Shown here one piece after another: positions 1 to 10,025 of a stretch of 64,000 bases of DNA; within the stretch, counting starts at the first letter, position 1; each line of letters starts with the position of its first letter. Source of the DNA: Trematomus loennbergii. Its lineage: Eukaryota > Chordata > Actinopteri > Perciformes > Nototheniidae. Position numbers and translations under genes: made by a program. The notes below the pieces were generated by a model. It ran no database searches, was not told the DNA's origin, and saw nothing but the letters and a program-made list of their open reading frames with translations. The DNA lies in contig JAAOOA010000066.1 of the NCBI GenBank assembly GCA_012861695.1, positions 548,501 to 612,500 of the forward strand. Reading direction: 5' to 3'.

Positions 1-1351
1 TTTCTGCCAGTATGTCATCAATCCCTGCTGCTTTTCCGGGTTTCAGCTTACCCATTGCAGTTTCAAGTTCTTCTATGTTGAAGGGTTTGGTGAGAGGGCT
101 GGCTGGTTGTGGTTGGTCTGATACCACTGTGCGATGGTGTTCTCCTGTGGGTTGGCGGCGGTGTTGGTTACAGCCGTTGACCACCAGCTGTGATGCAACT
201 GAGTTTGCTGTGACCGTTGTGATTATGGGTGGGGTGGTGTGGTCTTCGCCAAGACGGCGGATTGTAGCCCATGCCTTCCTGTTGTTATTTGTCATATTGG
301 TGTTCTCTATCATTTCCTTCCAGACTTTCCTTCGTTCTTCCACAACTTCACTGATCAGGGTCTCTCCAAGTTCCATGGTGGTAGAGGAGAAAGGGTCCTT
401 ATAATATTCCTCATCGTAGGCTTTCAGCAGGTCGCTGGATGTTTCTGATAGCCCAGGAATATACTGTGTCTGGCATCCCCTGGGTATGTGACGTCTGACT
501 GACCTTTTTACCAAGTCTGTGAAGTTGGAGTAGTTATTGGGAAATGGTGGTATGTTAGATATGGAATGCTCTATCTCCTGTTGGAATGACAACCAGTCGG
601 CTTTCCGTAGGTTGAACCTCCTGCGGAATGGGACGGTGGTTGCTTGGAGAGCGGATCTAACGGTGATGGCAATTGGCCGGTGCTGGGTATGGGGGATAGG
701 GTCCAGGACTTCCTTCTCAGTTCTGGATGCGATGTCACTGCTTACACAGGTGAGGTCTGGGTTGTATCCTCGTTTGCATCTGGCACTGTGGAAGGATTTG
801 GGTAGTTTAGCATTATGGATTAGGGTCAGGTGCTTGGACTCAAGCCAGGTCTCAACTTCATCGCCATCTTGGTTGTTGTTCTCATAGCCCCATGATGTAC
901 GGTGGGCATTGAAGTCGCCGATGCTGATATGGAATCTCCTCTTGCATCTTTCTGGTAGTTCTGTGTACAGAAAAGGGGTTGCAGGTGGTTTGTAGACTGA
1001 TGTGACAGAGACATTTGGGAGGGCAACTGTGATGGTTTCCATGTTTCCTTCCGTAGTGTGGGTCCAGACTTCCTCAATCTTGAGGTTTGGTCTGCTGAAA
1101 ACAGCTGATCCATACTGTCTGTGTCGGGTCTCAGCGACCAGTTTCATTCCAGGGATGGTAGGTCGGTGTTGTGCAGGGCCGATGTGGGTTTCCTGCATGC
1201 AGAGTATGTCAAAACGATTGGCCATCATTGCCAGTATCTCTGCCTTGCATCCGGAGAAACCTTCGATGTTGATTGAGACGATTGACAGTGCGGGTCCAGA
1301 GAGGGGCAGGTATCTGTGACGCTGTCGAGATCCGGTAGGCATCTTCATCAT
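1..1351 (-). CDS. LINE ORF, endonuclease part (runs off the left edge)
   Basis: The minus strand is open without a stop from the paired ATG at 1351/1348 to base 1, about 450 codons. The N-terminal part carries the apurinic-like endonuclease (EEP) signature of non-LTR retrotransposons: SIVSINIEGF, LCMQETHIG, a core IGDFNAHRTSWG near 890-925, and HRPIAITV near 660. A basic linker follows. The frame leaves the window at GKAAGIDD, the usual start of the reverse transcriptase domain. This is established family architecture for jockey/I-type LINEs; I infer the clade from general resemblance only. In the cell the protein would nick target DNA and prime reverse transcription. An uninterrupted frame is unusual here, since nearly every other element in the window is broken. 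The 3' half is not visible, so activity cannot be judged. Confidence 0.8.
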   Translation of the reverse strand, partial: MMKMPTGSRQRHRYLPLSGPALSIVSINIEGFSGCKAEILAMMANRFDILCMQETHIGPAQHRPTIPGMKLVAETRHRQYGSAVFSRPNLKIEEVWTHTTEGNMETITVALPNVSVTSVYKPPATPFLYTELPERCKRRFHISIGDFNAHRTSWGYENNNQDGDEVETWLESKHLTLIHNAKLPKSFHSARCKRGYNPDLTCVSSDIASRTEKEVLDPIPHTQHRPIAITVRSALQATTVPFRRRFNLRKADWLSFQQEIEHSISNIPPFPNNYSNFTDLVKRSVRRHIPRGCQTQYIPGLSETSSDLLKAYDEEYYKDPFSSTTMELGETLISEVVEERRKVWKEMIENTNMTNNNRKAWATIRRLGEDHTTPPIITTVTANSVASQLVVNGCNQHRRQPTGEHHRTVVSDQPQPASPLTKPFNIEELETAMGKLKPGKAAGIDDILAE

Positions 1352-1479
1352 TTGATTACGTAGGTAAGTATACAGAGATTGGCCTACTGGCAGTATCAGA
1401 TTACATCCTCTTGGATGTATATCTCATTCAACCAGCGTTTCGCAGGCTGCACCACGGGGAGGTTTCTGTATGTGCAGCA

Positions 1480-1957
1480 ATAACACTCAGTAGTAATGAT
1501 TTTATGTGCTTTTTTAATGATACAATGGTTACTCTTAGAAACAAAATGAATGACCTCTTGCCTTTGACCAGTATAGTGTTATCAACAGCTCCCGGAAATG
1601 TAAGTTCTAATATTACACTAGATAGTAAATTAGAATGCTTTTCACCCATAAACCTTGAACAATTAAATTCAATGATTCCCTCTTCTAAACCATCAACGTG
1701 TATCTTAGACCCGATTCCAACTAAGCTGTTAAAGGAAGTTTTTCCATTAATTAACACTTATTTATTAATTATTATGAATATGTCTTTATTATCAGGCTAT
1801 GTTCCACAATCATTCAAAGTAGCAGTGATAAAACCGCTTCTTAAAAAGCACAACCTCGATCCAGAGGTTTTAGCCAACTGTAGACCTATTTCTAATCTTC
1901 CGTTCCTCTCAAAAATTATTGAGAAAGCAATCGCAAAACAGTTGTGTGATTACTTAA
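1480..1957 (+). pseudogene. L2-like LINE fragment, start of reverse transcriptase
   Basis: A plus-strand open frame encodes the segment leading into the reverse transcriptase of a common teleost LINE: CFSPINLEQLNSMI, SSKPSTCILDPIPTKLLKE, then VAVIKPLLKK and NCRPISNLPFLSKIIEKAI. The frame stops at 1965 because a piggyBac MITE inserted at the TTAA at 1954-1957. I could not find the rest of this LINE on the far side of the MITE at 3119, so the copy was probably already truncated. The start at 1411 in front of this segment has no recognisable family sequence. Confidence 0.75.
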
Positions 1958-3118
1958 CCTGTTAAGCCCGAGAGACCCCGGTATCGGGGCACTGCCGCAA
2001 CATCTTGCAGGAAACAGTGTCTGAGGGCATGTTCATTTAATAAACTATGAATGTTTTATATCCATGTAACGGGAAGAAACTCATCTAACTGATCATTTTT
2101 TTTTTTTTTTCAAAAGACAACCCACAATGCTAACACTGAGCCTCTGAATTAGCAACAAGCGAAAAATGCTAACACCTTACTGCACCGAAAATCACTCACA
2201 AAACCTTATTATTTATCTCTTCTCTACATCCATGACATCGTTTCACATCGTGAGGTGACACAGAATCTATGGGTACCCTCATTATCACTGAATTATACAA
2301 ATTATCGACGTTATAAGCAAATACGGACATCAAAACAGGTGACGCTAGGTAGCTAAAAATGCTAACATTTTTACCTTGGCTCTGTAGTCTCTCCAAAGTG
2401 GTCTTCAATGGCATTAAAACGATAAAACGCTGCTGAAGTTAATCCATAGGTTAATCCAATGTGTCTGTGTCCCTTTGAAATGATTTCTGATAATCCATAA
2501 GCATTAAAACTGCTTTTCCGTTTCCAGATGTCAAAGCTAGAGATAGGTCCACTCTGATGCAAAATTACATGCGCGAAGCCCCCACCTTTTCTTCTCACAA
2601 TGAGTGTGTGTGGGGGACTCCCCCTTCGATTCTATTGGCTCTAACGGTCAGAAAGAGGTGTCAACCATCTAAATCGAGCAAGGTTGGCCAGAGATATGGA
2701 AAATCCACCCAAATGACCCAGAAGTGGTTTATTTTTGCTAAATCTCTCTAAAAAGGTCAAATGTCACTTGTTTTGCATCAATCTTGATACAGGGTACTTA
2801 TTATATGTTGTACTTTGGATTCCTAAAGCTTTTAGTCTACCTTACCATCATCCAAGGGTAGTTTTCACTATAAGTAAAAAATAATTTTTGGACGGACACT
2901 ATAATTTACAGTTTTTTACTATGTAAAATCTGAATTTTCTTTAAAATAAAAAACATCTATATTGATTCTGACTTTTCTACATCCAACTCACAGGTTTATC
3001 ATTACTTTGATAAAAGAAATATTCATATAACCCTTTTAGAAGTTAAGTTGTAGTCATTTGTTTTGGGCATGTCATTTTCGAGCCTGAAACATGAAAAACA
3101 GGCTTGGTGCTTAACAGG
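1958..3118. mobile_element. piggyBac-derived MITE, copy A
   Basis: The element is flanked by TTAA on both sides (1954-1957 and 3119-3122), the piggyBac target duplication. Its ends are inverted: CCTGTTAAGC at the left and GCTTAACAGG at the right. The left subterminal region (CGAGAGACCCCGGTATCGGG) and the right one (TTTTCGAGCCTGAAACATG) differ, so orientation can be assigned; this copy lies opposite to copies B, C and D. Short open frames inside it are not conserved as genes. It has no transposase. Sequence near both ends matches the larger element at 55141-57480, which retains piggyBac coding exons, so it is an internal-deletion derivative. Confidence 0.88.
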
Positions 3119-3670
3119 TTAACAGGTTAAGCATTCTCAACCCGGTATCACGGCAAGACGTGAACATGTGACGATTTGGGGCGATAGTCATTGAGCCCAG
3201 AAGGAGTCTTCTTTTTAAGGACAGGAACAACGTGGGACGTCTTCCACAGCACCGGGATGGTCTCCAGGTACAGGCTCAGGTTGTACAGGTGTTGGAGAAC
3301 AGGAGACAGCTGGTGGGCACAGGTCCTCAGGACCCCGGGGCTAATACCATCCGGGCCAGCAGCCTTGCCTTGGTGGAGTTTTTCCATCTGTCTCTGGACC
3401 TCTCCTGTGCTCACAGTGAAGCGGGGGGGGGGGGCTTGATGTCTCAGTGGAGGGGAGGCACATCGAAGGTGAGGTGGTAAAGTCCAGTGTGCTTGGCAGG
3501 GGGGATAGAGGGGGGGTCAGAGGCAAGGTGAGCAGAGGGGGGATGCTGAAGCCAGGCTGAGTGGTGGAGGTGAGGTGTGAAGTGGAGGTGGAGGAGACAG
3601 CAGCGGGCGGAGAGCTAAACCTATTGAAGAAGTTGTTCAGCTCGTTGGCCCTCTCCAGGGTGCCCACAGC

Positions 3671-4660
3671 CAGGCCCCGGCCCCACGGGAACGCATACAG
3701 CAAAACGCATAGGATTAACGCAAACGCAATCGCCAAAAACCTTCCGCCCACACGCAATATACACCGGATTGTGTCTTCCCACACGAGACAGCTCCGTTTA
3801 GATCCAACCGCTGGAAAAGCTGCAGTACATATGCCGAGCCTGTACGTGGCGCTGTAACTTCCTCCACAAAAGCAGCAACTTCCTCCACAAAAGCAGCGAA
3901 GAAGAATGGTTGTCATGGCTGCACTTCTGTTTATTCTCCGCGGTGGGGGCCGAGGGAACCGGGCAGAGTTTTTCGCCGGTCAACGTGTGTTAAAGTTTAA
4001 ATCTTCCGGACAAAATTATAAAAGTGCCGGTCAAAGGTCTTCATTGTTATTTATTGAGCTTTAAAACAAATGAATAACGACTCTATATAATGATATATAA
4101 TAATAAAACACGGAGCCTGTCTCTTTTTCCTCTCTTCTGACAGCGTTAGTGTCTGTCTCATGCAGCAGCTGGTCCAGTAATGATGACGCGACAGTAAAAA
4201 TAAACATATTTATAACTAGTTTAGGTAGTTTGAGAGGTAATTAAAATAGCTAAGGGTGATGATCTGACTTGAAGTGTGTGTTTTGCTCCCGCTGCATCAC
4301 AGCGGGAGGAGCTGCGTGTCTCCGTCCTGTCAGATTAGACTTCACTCGCGTTTATGTCCATATCGAGATAAAGATAAATAATCTGAATTCAGTGTGCAGT
4401 GTACTTTTGCGGGGGTGAGCAGCAGAGGCGGGGCTATTGCGTTGTCATTATCAGAAAATGATGACCGTATAGGCGACCACACGGCCCCGTTGGACCCCCC
4501 AGAGCGCTCCGTTCCCAGATCTATCCACCTTTGGACCCGTTGTCGTTTGCAGGGTCCGTTTCTATCGTTCCGTTACGGCGTCGTGTGGCAAAAAGGGCTA
4601 TACGCAAGAGAAATATGTGGATACAACCCGTTTTCGTTCCCGTGGGGCCTGGGCCTCAGT
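3671..4660. mobile_element. non-autonomous DNA transposon inserted in L2 LINE
   Basis: The element interrupts the minus-strand L2 frame. The ends carry inverted copies of CCCCACGGGAACG (near 3680) and CGTTCCCGTGGGG (near 4637). The left 250 bases are clearly related in reverse complement to 50820-51050, the right end of a second copy at 49806-51057; shared stretches include the GCTGCAGTACATATGCCG-type block and AAAGCAGCGAAGAAGA. The right end resembles 49820-49990 (CGTTTGCA, GGTGGATAGAT-like blocks). No coding potential. The superfamily is not determined because I could not settle the target duplication. Confidence 0.6.
3958..4105 (+). repeat. dispersed repeat shared with 19425-19545
   Basis: The segment from TTTCGCCGGTCAA through GTTAAAGTTTAAATCTTCCG, GTGCCGGT and AACGACTCTATATAAT recurs in the same orientation at 19425-19545 with few differences. 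Here it lies inside the transposon at 3671-4660 and so is probably nested. No coding potential and no family name that I can defend. Confidence 0.7.
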
Positions 4661-4835
4661 CTGTCTCTCCCTTTGAAGTCTCGGCTGGGATGAAGGCCAT
4701 CACTGGATGGCCTTCATCCCAGCCCAGACATCCCTGCTATTGTTCTGCTGGAGCTTGGCCTCCAGCTTCTTCCTGTTGGAATCTCTGCCCCTCCTCAGCT
4801 TGTCCCTCAGCTCTTGCTGGATACTCCTGCTACCT

Positions 4836-5640
4836 GTCACCTGCAGAAGTTCTCTGACGACTCCGCCATCATTGGCCTCATCTCCAACGAGGACGACAGG
4901 GAGTACAGGGAACTGACGCAGGACTTCACCCTCTGGTGCCAGAGGAACCACCTCCAGCTCAACGCAGGGAAGACCAAGGAGCTAGTGGTAGACTACAGAC
5001 GGCTTCAGCACTCTCCCCCGACACCAGTGAACATCCAGGGAGCGGACATAGAGATTGTGAAATCTTACAAATACCTGGGTGTTCATCTGAACAATAAACT
5101 GGACTGGACTGATCACTCTGCTGCTCTGTACAAGAAGGAACAGAGCAGACTGTACCTGCTGAGGAGACTGAGGTCTTTTGGGGTGAGGGGGCCCTCCTGC
5201 AGACCTTCTATGACTCTGTGGTGGTCTCACCCATCTTCTATGGTGTGGTCTGCTCAGCATCTCGGCTGCTGACAGGAAGAGAATGAACAGACTGATAAAG
5301 AAGACCAGCTCTGTCCTGGGGGGTCCTCTGGACACTGTGAAGGTGGTGGGAGACAGGTGGTCTCCCTGCTGGACAATGTGTACCCCCCCCCCCCCCTCCA
5401 CCCTGTCCTCACTGTGCATCTCCTTCAGTGACAGGCTGTCTCACGGAGAGATACCGCAGGTCCTTCCTTCCTGCAGCGGTCAGACTGTACAACCACCACG
5501 GCCCCTGGTAGACCCCTTGTTATACCTGGCTGCTATATCTCTCAGAACTGTTACAGGATGTCTATTTTGTAAATTGTGTAATTTTGTTATTTTTTACATT
5601 TTTTTGATGCATGCTTCTTGGTTAATATTTGGCTGTTTAC
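4836..5640 (+). pseudogene. L2-like LINE, 3' segment of reverse transcriptase ORF
   Basis: The plus-strand frame opens at CHLQKFSDDSAIIGLIS, where FSDD is the reverse transcriptase active-site box (YADD type). It continues with LNAGKTKELVVDYRR, YKYLGVHLNNKLDWTDH and QSRLYLLRRLRSFGVRG. A frameshift near 5190 leads to MNRLIKKTSSVLGGP. The C-terminal YRRSFLPAAVRLYN-like region near 5450-5490 is recognisable only in a shifted frame. Together with the inverted 5' segment at 3145-4835 this forms one rearranged LINE insertion. Confidence 0.8.
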
Positions 5641-6060
5641 AGTGAGAACAGCTGCTGAGGTCCATGCAGAAAGCATAACAGTGTGTATAATATATATCAC
5701 TCAATAATATATAACAGACCTACATTACTCTCTTTATTTGTATGCTTTAGTTTAGTAGATATCTACAAACAAAGAGTCGATATCTTTCTAAAACCATTTA
5801 GTGCTTCACATAATAAAATACACAACGGCTGTATCCTGATATATATTATATGCTTGAGGAGCTGTGCGTGTTGTACAGTGTGTAGGTGCGTGTGTGTGCA
5901 TAGATGCGGCGGACAGACGGGTCTCAGTTGGTATGGTTTCCTCTGCTTTTAATACTTGTAAATAAAACTTTTGGCCCGTAATTTCAATTCCCCATTGTAG
6001 CGACCAGAGAGGGGGGGTAACGTAACACTGATAGTGTTACGTTATTATGAGAGTGCTCTG
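5641..6060. other. intronic sequence, no feature seen
   Basis: AT-rich sequence between two LINE pieces. The ORF at 5683-5952 has no recognisable domain and a composition typical of non-coding DNA. Confidence 0.5.
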
Positions 6061-7045
6061 ATACTTGTTTGTTTCTGAAATTGTATATATTTATATCCAG
6101 ATCCAATGTGTTTTTAAACGGAGCAGAAATAGAACTAGTCTCCCACTTCAAGTATCTTGGAGTCATACTGGACTCGAACTTGACTTTTAAGAAACATATC
6201 AAGAAAGTATCCAATACCGTTAAATTCAACTTGCAACATTTTAAACAAATTAGACCTTTCTTAACTGTCAATGCTGCAAAGTCATACCTCCACTGTATGA
6301 TTCTATCCCACATTGAATACTGTTTTACAAACTGGTCGTTTGCTTGTGCCACAAACCTGAAACCCATAGAACAGCTGTGAGAGAGAGCTATCAAGGTGTT
6401 TGACAGAAAGCCTTATTCATACCACCACTGCACCATCCTTGAGAAACACCATTTCTTGAGTTTTGACAATTTTAAGTCTTTTAAAAGTATGTGTTTTATT
6501 TATAAATGTTTACATGGACTGCCCCCCCCCCCCTTAGGGGAATTCATCCACAGAAAACACACTGGACGCTGCACTAGGTCAGAAACCAGAGGAGACTGTG
6601 AAGTCCACCGTAGACGGACCACTTTCTGTCAAAATGTTCTATCAATTAAAGGCAGCTCTTTGTGGAATAGCCTCCCAACTGAGATACGGGATTGTCCCAC
6701 TTTGAACAGTTTTAAAAGTCAACTAAAAGAATGGTTGAGAAACAAACAAACGTCTAATCACCGCTAAATGCACTTTAACACAGGGGCATCTCCTCTTGCA
6801 CTTGTATCTTCTCCTGGACTTTATATGTCGTAGCTGCTACATTGTAAATGCTTATATGCTGCTCATGCTCTTTCTGCATATCATGTATTTATTTTGCTAT
6901 GTTTATAAATGTCATGTTCTTATATGTTGTATGTGACGGGACTACGGATGGAAATTAGCTCAAAGCTAAAATCCGGCTCATTTACACTTGTAAGCATTAT
7001 TTTGTTTTAAAGTGTTCATCAATGTGCACTGTCTCGATTCAAATA
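6060..7045 (+). pseudogene. LINE reverse transcriptase C-terminus and 3' end, copy 1
   Basis: The plus strand encodes NGAEIELVSHFKYLGVILDS, TFKKHIKKVSNTVKFNLQHF, LSHIEYCFTNWSFACATNLK, then RAIKVFDRKPYSYHH and a C-terminus at SLWNSLPTEIRDCPTLNSFK. These are the thumb and C-terminal region of a jockey/L2-type LINE. An in-frame stop at about 6378 splits it. The copy at 21525-22450 is almost identical through the coding part and the 3' tail (AAATTAGCTCAAAGCTAAAAT), so the two derive from one recent family. It is 5'-truncated, as is usual for LINEs. Confidence 0.82.
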
Positions 7046-7056
7046 AACGATTAAAT

Positions 7057-7122
7057 AAATAAAAAAAAATATAAATATATATATATATATATAAATACAT
7101 ATGTGTGTGTGTGTGTGTGTTT
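7057..7122. repeat. AT and TG simple repeat at LINE tail
   Basis: An A-rich stretch, then (AT)n and (TG)n, lies directly after the LINE 3' tail. This is a likely microsatellite expansion from the insertion's poly-A or tail repeat. Confidence 0.7.
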
Positions 7123-7329
7123 GTATATGTCCGCATCTGTAGCCTGTTATTGTCTCATTATACCGCACTGTGAATGAATTCAAAGTAAATATATAAGTCG
7201 TCATGAACACATCTGTCCATCAGACAGAGGGCTGCTGTGCCTCCTGTCATCATTAATGGACGTCTCTTTAAAATGACCGCTCAGAGGAGAGGAGTTCTCA
7301 TTTCTCTAACCGCCTGCTGCTTCCACTCC

Positions 7330-7795
7330 TCTCTCCTCGGCTCCCCTCCTCGACTCCTCCGCTCGCATCTCCTGTGGGCGGGACTAAGACACGAGGATAG
7401 GAGTCGAGGAGGGGAGTCGAGGAGGGGAAATAAGATAAATGGGAAAGGTCCATTGTGTTCACCTGTTGCCCCTGTGCTTCACCTCCCCTCTCCAGCTGTG
7501 TCTTGTCCTGTGATGACCCCTATGTATTTAGTCTTGCCTTCCCTTGTGTTCCCTGTTCGGTCGTCGTCAATTTCCGTGGGGTCTTGTCCTGATGTCGTGT
7601 CTAGATTTCCCTGGTCTGCCCTCCCTCCCGGTTTGTTTGTTACTTTTCCCTTTTGTTCCTCTTTGCCTGCTCCTGCCGTTTTTTTATGTGAACAAGCTTT
7701 TTATTTAATAAAAGCTTGCCTTTTGTTTGCTTCCCCACACCTGCCTCCCTGTTTTTACTGCTTTTGGGTCCGCACTCTAGAACCTTGACACTTCC
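7330..7795 (+). other. possible LTR remnant with small hairpin
   Basis: TCCTCGACTCCT near 7350 and AGGAGTCGAGGAGGGG near 7399 form an inverted pair. The T- and C-rich stretch that follows contains ATTTAATAAAAGCTTGCC near 7706, resembling a polyadenylation region, and ends near CTTGACAC, as in fish gypsy LTR 3' ends. I could not define the left edge or a target duplication, so the call is tentative. Confidence 0.3.
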
Positions 7796-7923
7796 AGGGT
7801 TTATGTTTCTTTCAAATGCCAACTCATACAAGTAGTATAAAAGCAGAACAAAACTGAACCAAAGAGGTTTTAGGTATAAGATGTAGCTTGGTAGAAATGT
7901 TTGAACTGCACTTGTGTGTGTAC

Positions 7924-8082
7924 CTTGAGAAAGGGGAAGTGGGCCAGCATGTTGGCCACCTTCTCAGAATTCTGTCCTTCTCTAAGAAAGTCCAGCTCCA
8001 GTGGCATGTTCTTTTTGGCCTCATCCACCAACCACATGAAGGCAAATTCTGGGCAGAGCCAATGGACCGCTTTCACCAGCAC
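7924..8082 (-). CDS. adck1: adck1 coding exon 5 of those visible (partial gene)
   Basis: Reading right to left, the exon begins after a TTCAAG acceptor with GTG CTG GTG and ends AAG before GTACAC. It is 159 bp, 53 codons, phase 0. It encodes PEFAFMWLVDEAKKN and MPLELDFLREGQNSEK, closely matching vertebrate ADCK1 after the MEVLVLAV stretch. The ELDF...E..N segment is the UbiB-family motif that contributes to the unusual nucleotide pocket. The exon ends at FPFLK, where ADCK1 normally continues to the kinase catalytic loop; no match to that next exon is visible between here and base 1, so it lies outside the window. The ORFs at 7888-8122 on the plus strand are shadows. Confidence 0.95.
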
Positions 8083-8496
8083 CTTGAAATTACAAATTAG
8101 AATCAGTTTCAAAATCCAATAAATTAGGAATTTACACATGGATTGATATGCTGTCTGTCTGACAGCATACAGTTGATCAGGACAAGTGCTGTTGATGGGA
8201 TTCAGCACTGGGTAATTCAAGTCAGAAGAAAGAAATCTACTATAAAGAAGCTCTATATACATACAGTATATGATTATGTATGTATGTATATAACAAAAGA
8301 AATGCATGTGCGTGTATATAACACTGAATTTCCCCCTCAGGGGATCAATGAAGGTCCTTCTTCTCTACTTCTCTGCTGTCGGCGCCAACTGCGCTGAAGC
8401 TTCAACTCCCGCTTTAGCCTGGTGCACCCACTATTGTTGTCCCCAGGCCAACAGTGCCTTAACACTTAATTTAATAATTCACAGAGACGAACTCAC

Positions 8497-8655
8497 CTCC
8501 ATCATCACTATGTCCTTGACACTCTGGCTCTGGACTTTGGGGTGTTGAACCTTGATGGCCACTGTCCTCCCATCATGCAGCAGTGCCTTGTGGACCTGGG
8601 CTAAGGAGGCTGCACCATGAGGCTCCTCCTCAAAGGACAGAAATAACTCTGACAG
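8497..8655 (-). CDS. adck1: adck1 coding exon 4 of those visible
   Basis: The exon starts after a CCCTCAG acceptor and ends ATG ATG GAG before GTGAGT. It is 159 bp, 53 codons, phase 0. It encodes LSELFLSFEEEPHGAASLAQ, which holds the alanine-rich loop (GAASLAQVH) that replaces the glycine-rich loop of ordinary kinases. VAIKVQHP follows, giving the conserved lysine of the ATP site. Only 413 bp separate it from the exon at 7924-8082, the one compact intron in the window. A 140-bp hAT MITE starts 66 bp before its acceptor. ADCK1 is a mitochondrial UbiB-family protein; its biochemical activity is still debated. Confidence 0.96.
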
Positions 8656-8720
8656 CTGAGGGAGACAGAAAGGGATGAAGAAGATAAGAGTGGCAAAGAG
8701 CAGTATGGATTTCATGAAAA

Positions 8721-8860
8721 CAGGGGCACCGCCAGGGATTATGGGCCCCATGAAAAGATATCACATTGGTTACTTAAACATTTTTTTCTTAATGTTCTAA
8801 AATTGTTTGGGCCCCTGTCAGTCATGGGCCCTTAGAATCGTCCTAACTTTTCACCCCCTG
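8721..8860. mobile_element. short hAT-type MITE near the adck1 exon at 8497-8655
   Basis: The 140-bp insertion begins CAGGGGCACCG and ends CACCCCCTG. It is flanked by a perfect 8-bp direct duplication CATGAAAA (8713-8720 and 8861-8868), the size made by hAT transposases. It has no coding capacity. On the gene strand it lies upstream of the acceptor at 8655, close to where a branch point is expected. Confidence 0.8.
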
Positions 8861-9051
8861 CATGAAAATAACACCATTTCAGCTGACACAAGGTAAACTG
8901 ATTTGCATTCAAGCACACTTTTAACGGTTCAATGTAACCCCAGTTGTTGATAGGCAGGAGAGTGTGTGACGTTCAGTGACATTCTTTTTTTGTGTCTCGA
9001 AAGCTAGGGGAGGAAGAGGAGCAAACAACCCAAAAGTTTAACCATCTATGT

Positions 9052-10025
9052 CAGGGATGGGCAAATGGCGGACCGGGCATGAGGCCCCCACCTCCTCTTT
9101 TTTTGGCCCTCAGATACATTTAGAAAACAACGTAATAAAAAAAAAAAAATGTTTTAATTTGTTTTACTTGTAGTACTGATACTACATGATTTCGTTCGGC
9201 AGCCAAATACCGCGAAATAATCTGTGACGCGTTTGTGTGTATTGTGTTTGTTTCGCGGGGAAACACTCACAAGAAACACCGGCTGTTGTTATGCCTGCTG
9301 TGACGTTAAGTTACTCCGTTCTCCGCTTGTAATTATGCCGTTACAAGCTTCATAGTTGTATTTATCATCTGAATTTGCCGAAATAAGTTTAATATTCTAT
9401 AAACCAAGAATTTGTTTATTTGAAATCAGATGAAAACAAACTGTCGTGTTATCTATGATTACTATACGCCTTTCATTCATAATGTCAGCGGGAGGGAGGG
9501 GGAGCGGCGCTGCGGAAGAGCCGAGTGCGAGTGAGAGGTGCCTGTCATCTTCCCTTTACAAGCTTCAAACATGTATTTATCGTGTGATGTTGGCAATAAA
9601 AGTTTCATATTCTGAAAGACTTTGTTTATTTAAAATCAAACAAAACACCCAAACCCCGAAAAACTAGTTTTTTACACAAATCCACTTTTATTCTGAAATG
9701 AGCCGTTGCGACTTCCTGATTTCGATAGAGCGGGTCACATAAGAGCACAGCCCTATGTGGATGTCAGCATGAGCAAGAGAAAGGTATCTGAGGAAAATCG
9801 TGTTTTCCAAGAAAAGTGTGAGAAAGAATATATTTTCACTGAATTCAGGGGTAAACCATAATGTTTAGTATGTTTGCAGACCGTTGCTGTAATGAAAGTA
9901 AGCAACTTGAGCGGCCACTACTACTAATTTGTGTGTGTGTGTGTGTTCCAAGTGAATTTGCGGCCCCCTGGTGGCCAGTACATAAATTATGTGGCCCCCA
10001 CCACCATCCAAGTTGCCCATCCCTG
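9052..10025. mobile_element. non-autonomous hAT-like element
   Basis: The ends form inverted repeats: CAGGGATGGGCAAATGG at the left and TTGCCCATCCCTG at the right. Flanking 8-mers ATCTATGT and ATCTACAA share their first five bases, fitting a decayed hAT target duplication. The GGCCC-rich subterminal blocks at both ends are typical of this group. No transposase frame remains; the small ORFs inside are not recognisable. Confidence 0.75.

Larger units (their letters stand above)
3145..4835 (-). pseudogene. L2-like LINE, inverted 5' segment, interrupted
   Basis: On the minus strand, 4835-4706 encodes the LINE linker (QQELRDKLRRG, KKLEAKLQQNNSRDVWAGMK). After a DNA transposon at 3671-4660, the frame resumes at 3670 with ERANELNNFFNRF and continues through GKAAGPDGISPGVLRTCAHQ and VPVLKKKTPSGLNDYRP to about 3148. 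At least one frameshift lies near 3340-3420, at a run of G/C. The 3' part of the same LINE type lies in the opposite orientation directly to the right, at 4836. The stretch between the DYRP and FSDD motifs is missing, as expected when a LINE 5' end is inverted during insertion. Confidence 0.75.

Noticed and set aside
1..7900. Further adck1 exon (kinase catalytic loop) to the left of 7924
   Set aside because: No HCDPHPGN-like or LLDHG-like coding segment could be found on the minus strand; the next exon is taken to lie outside the window.
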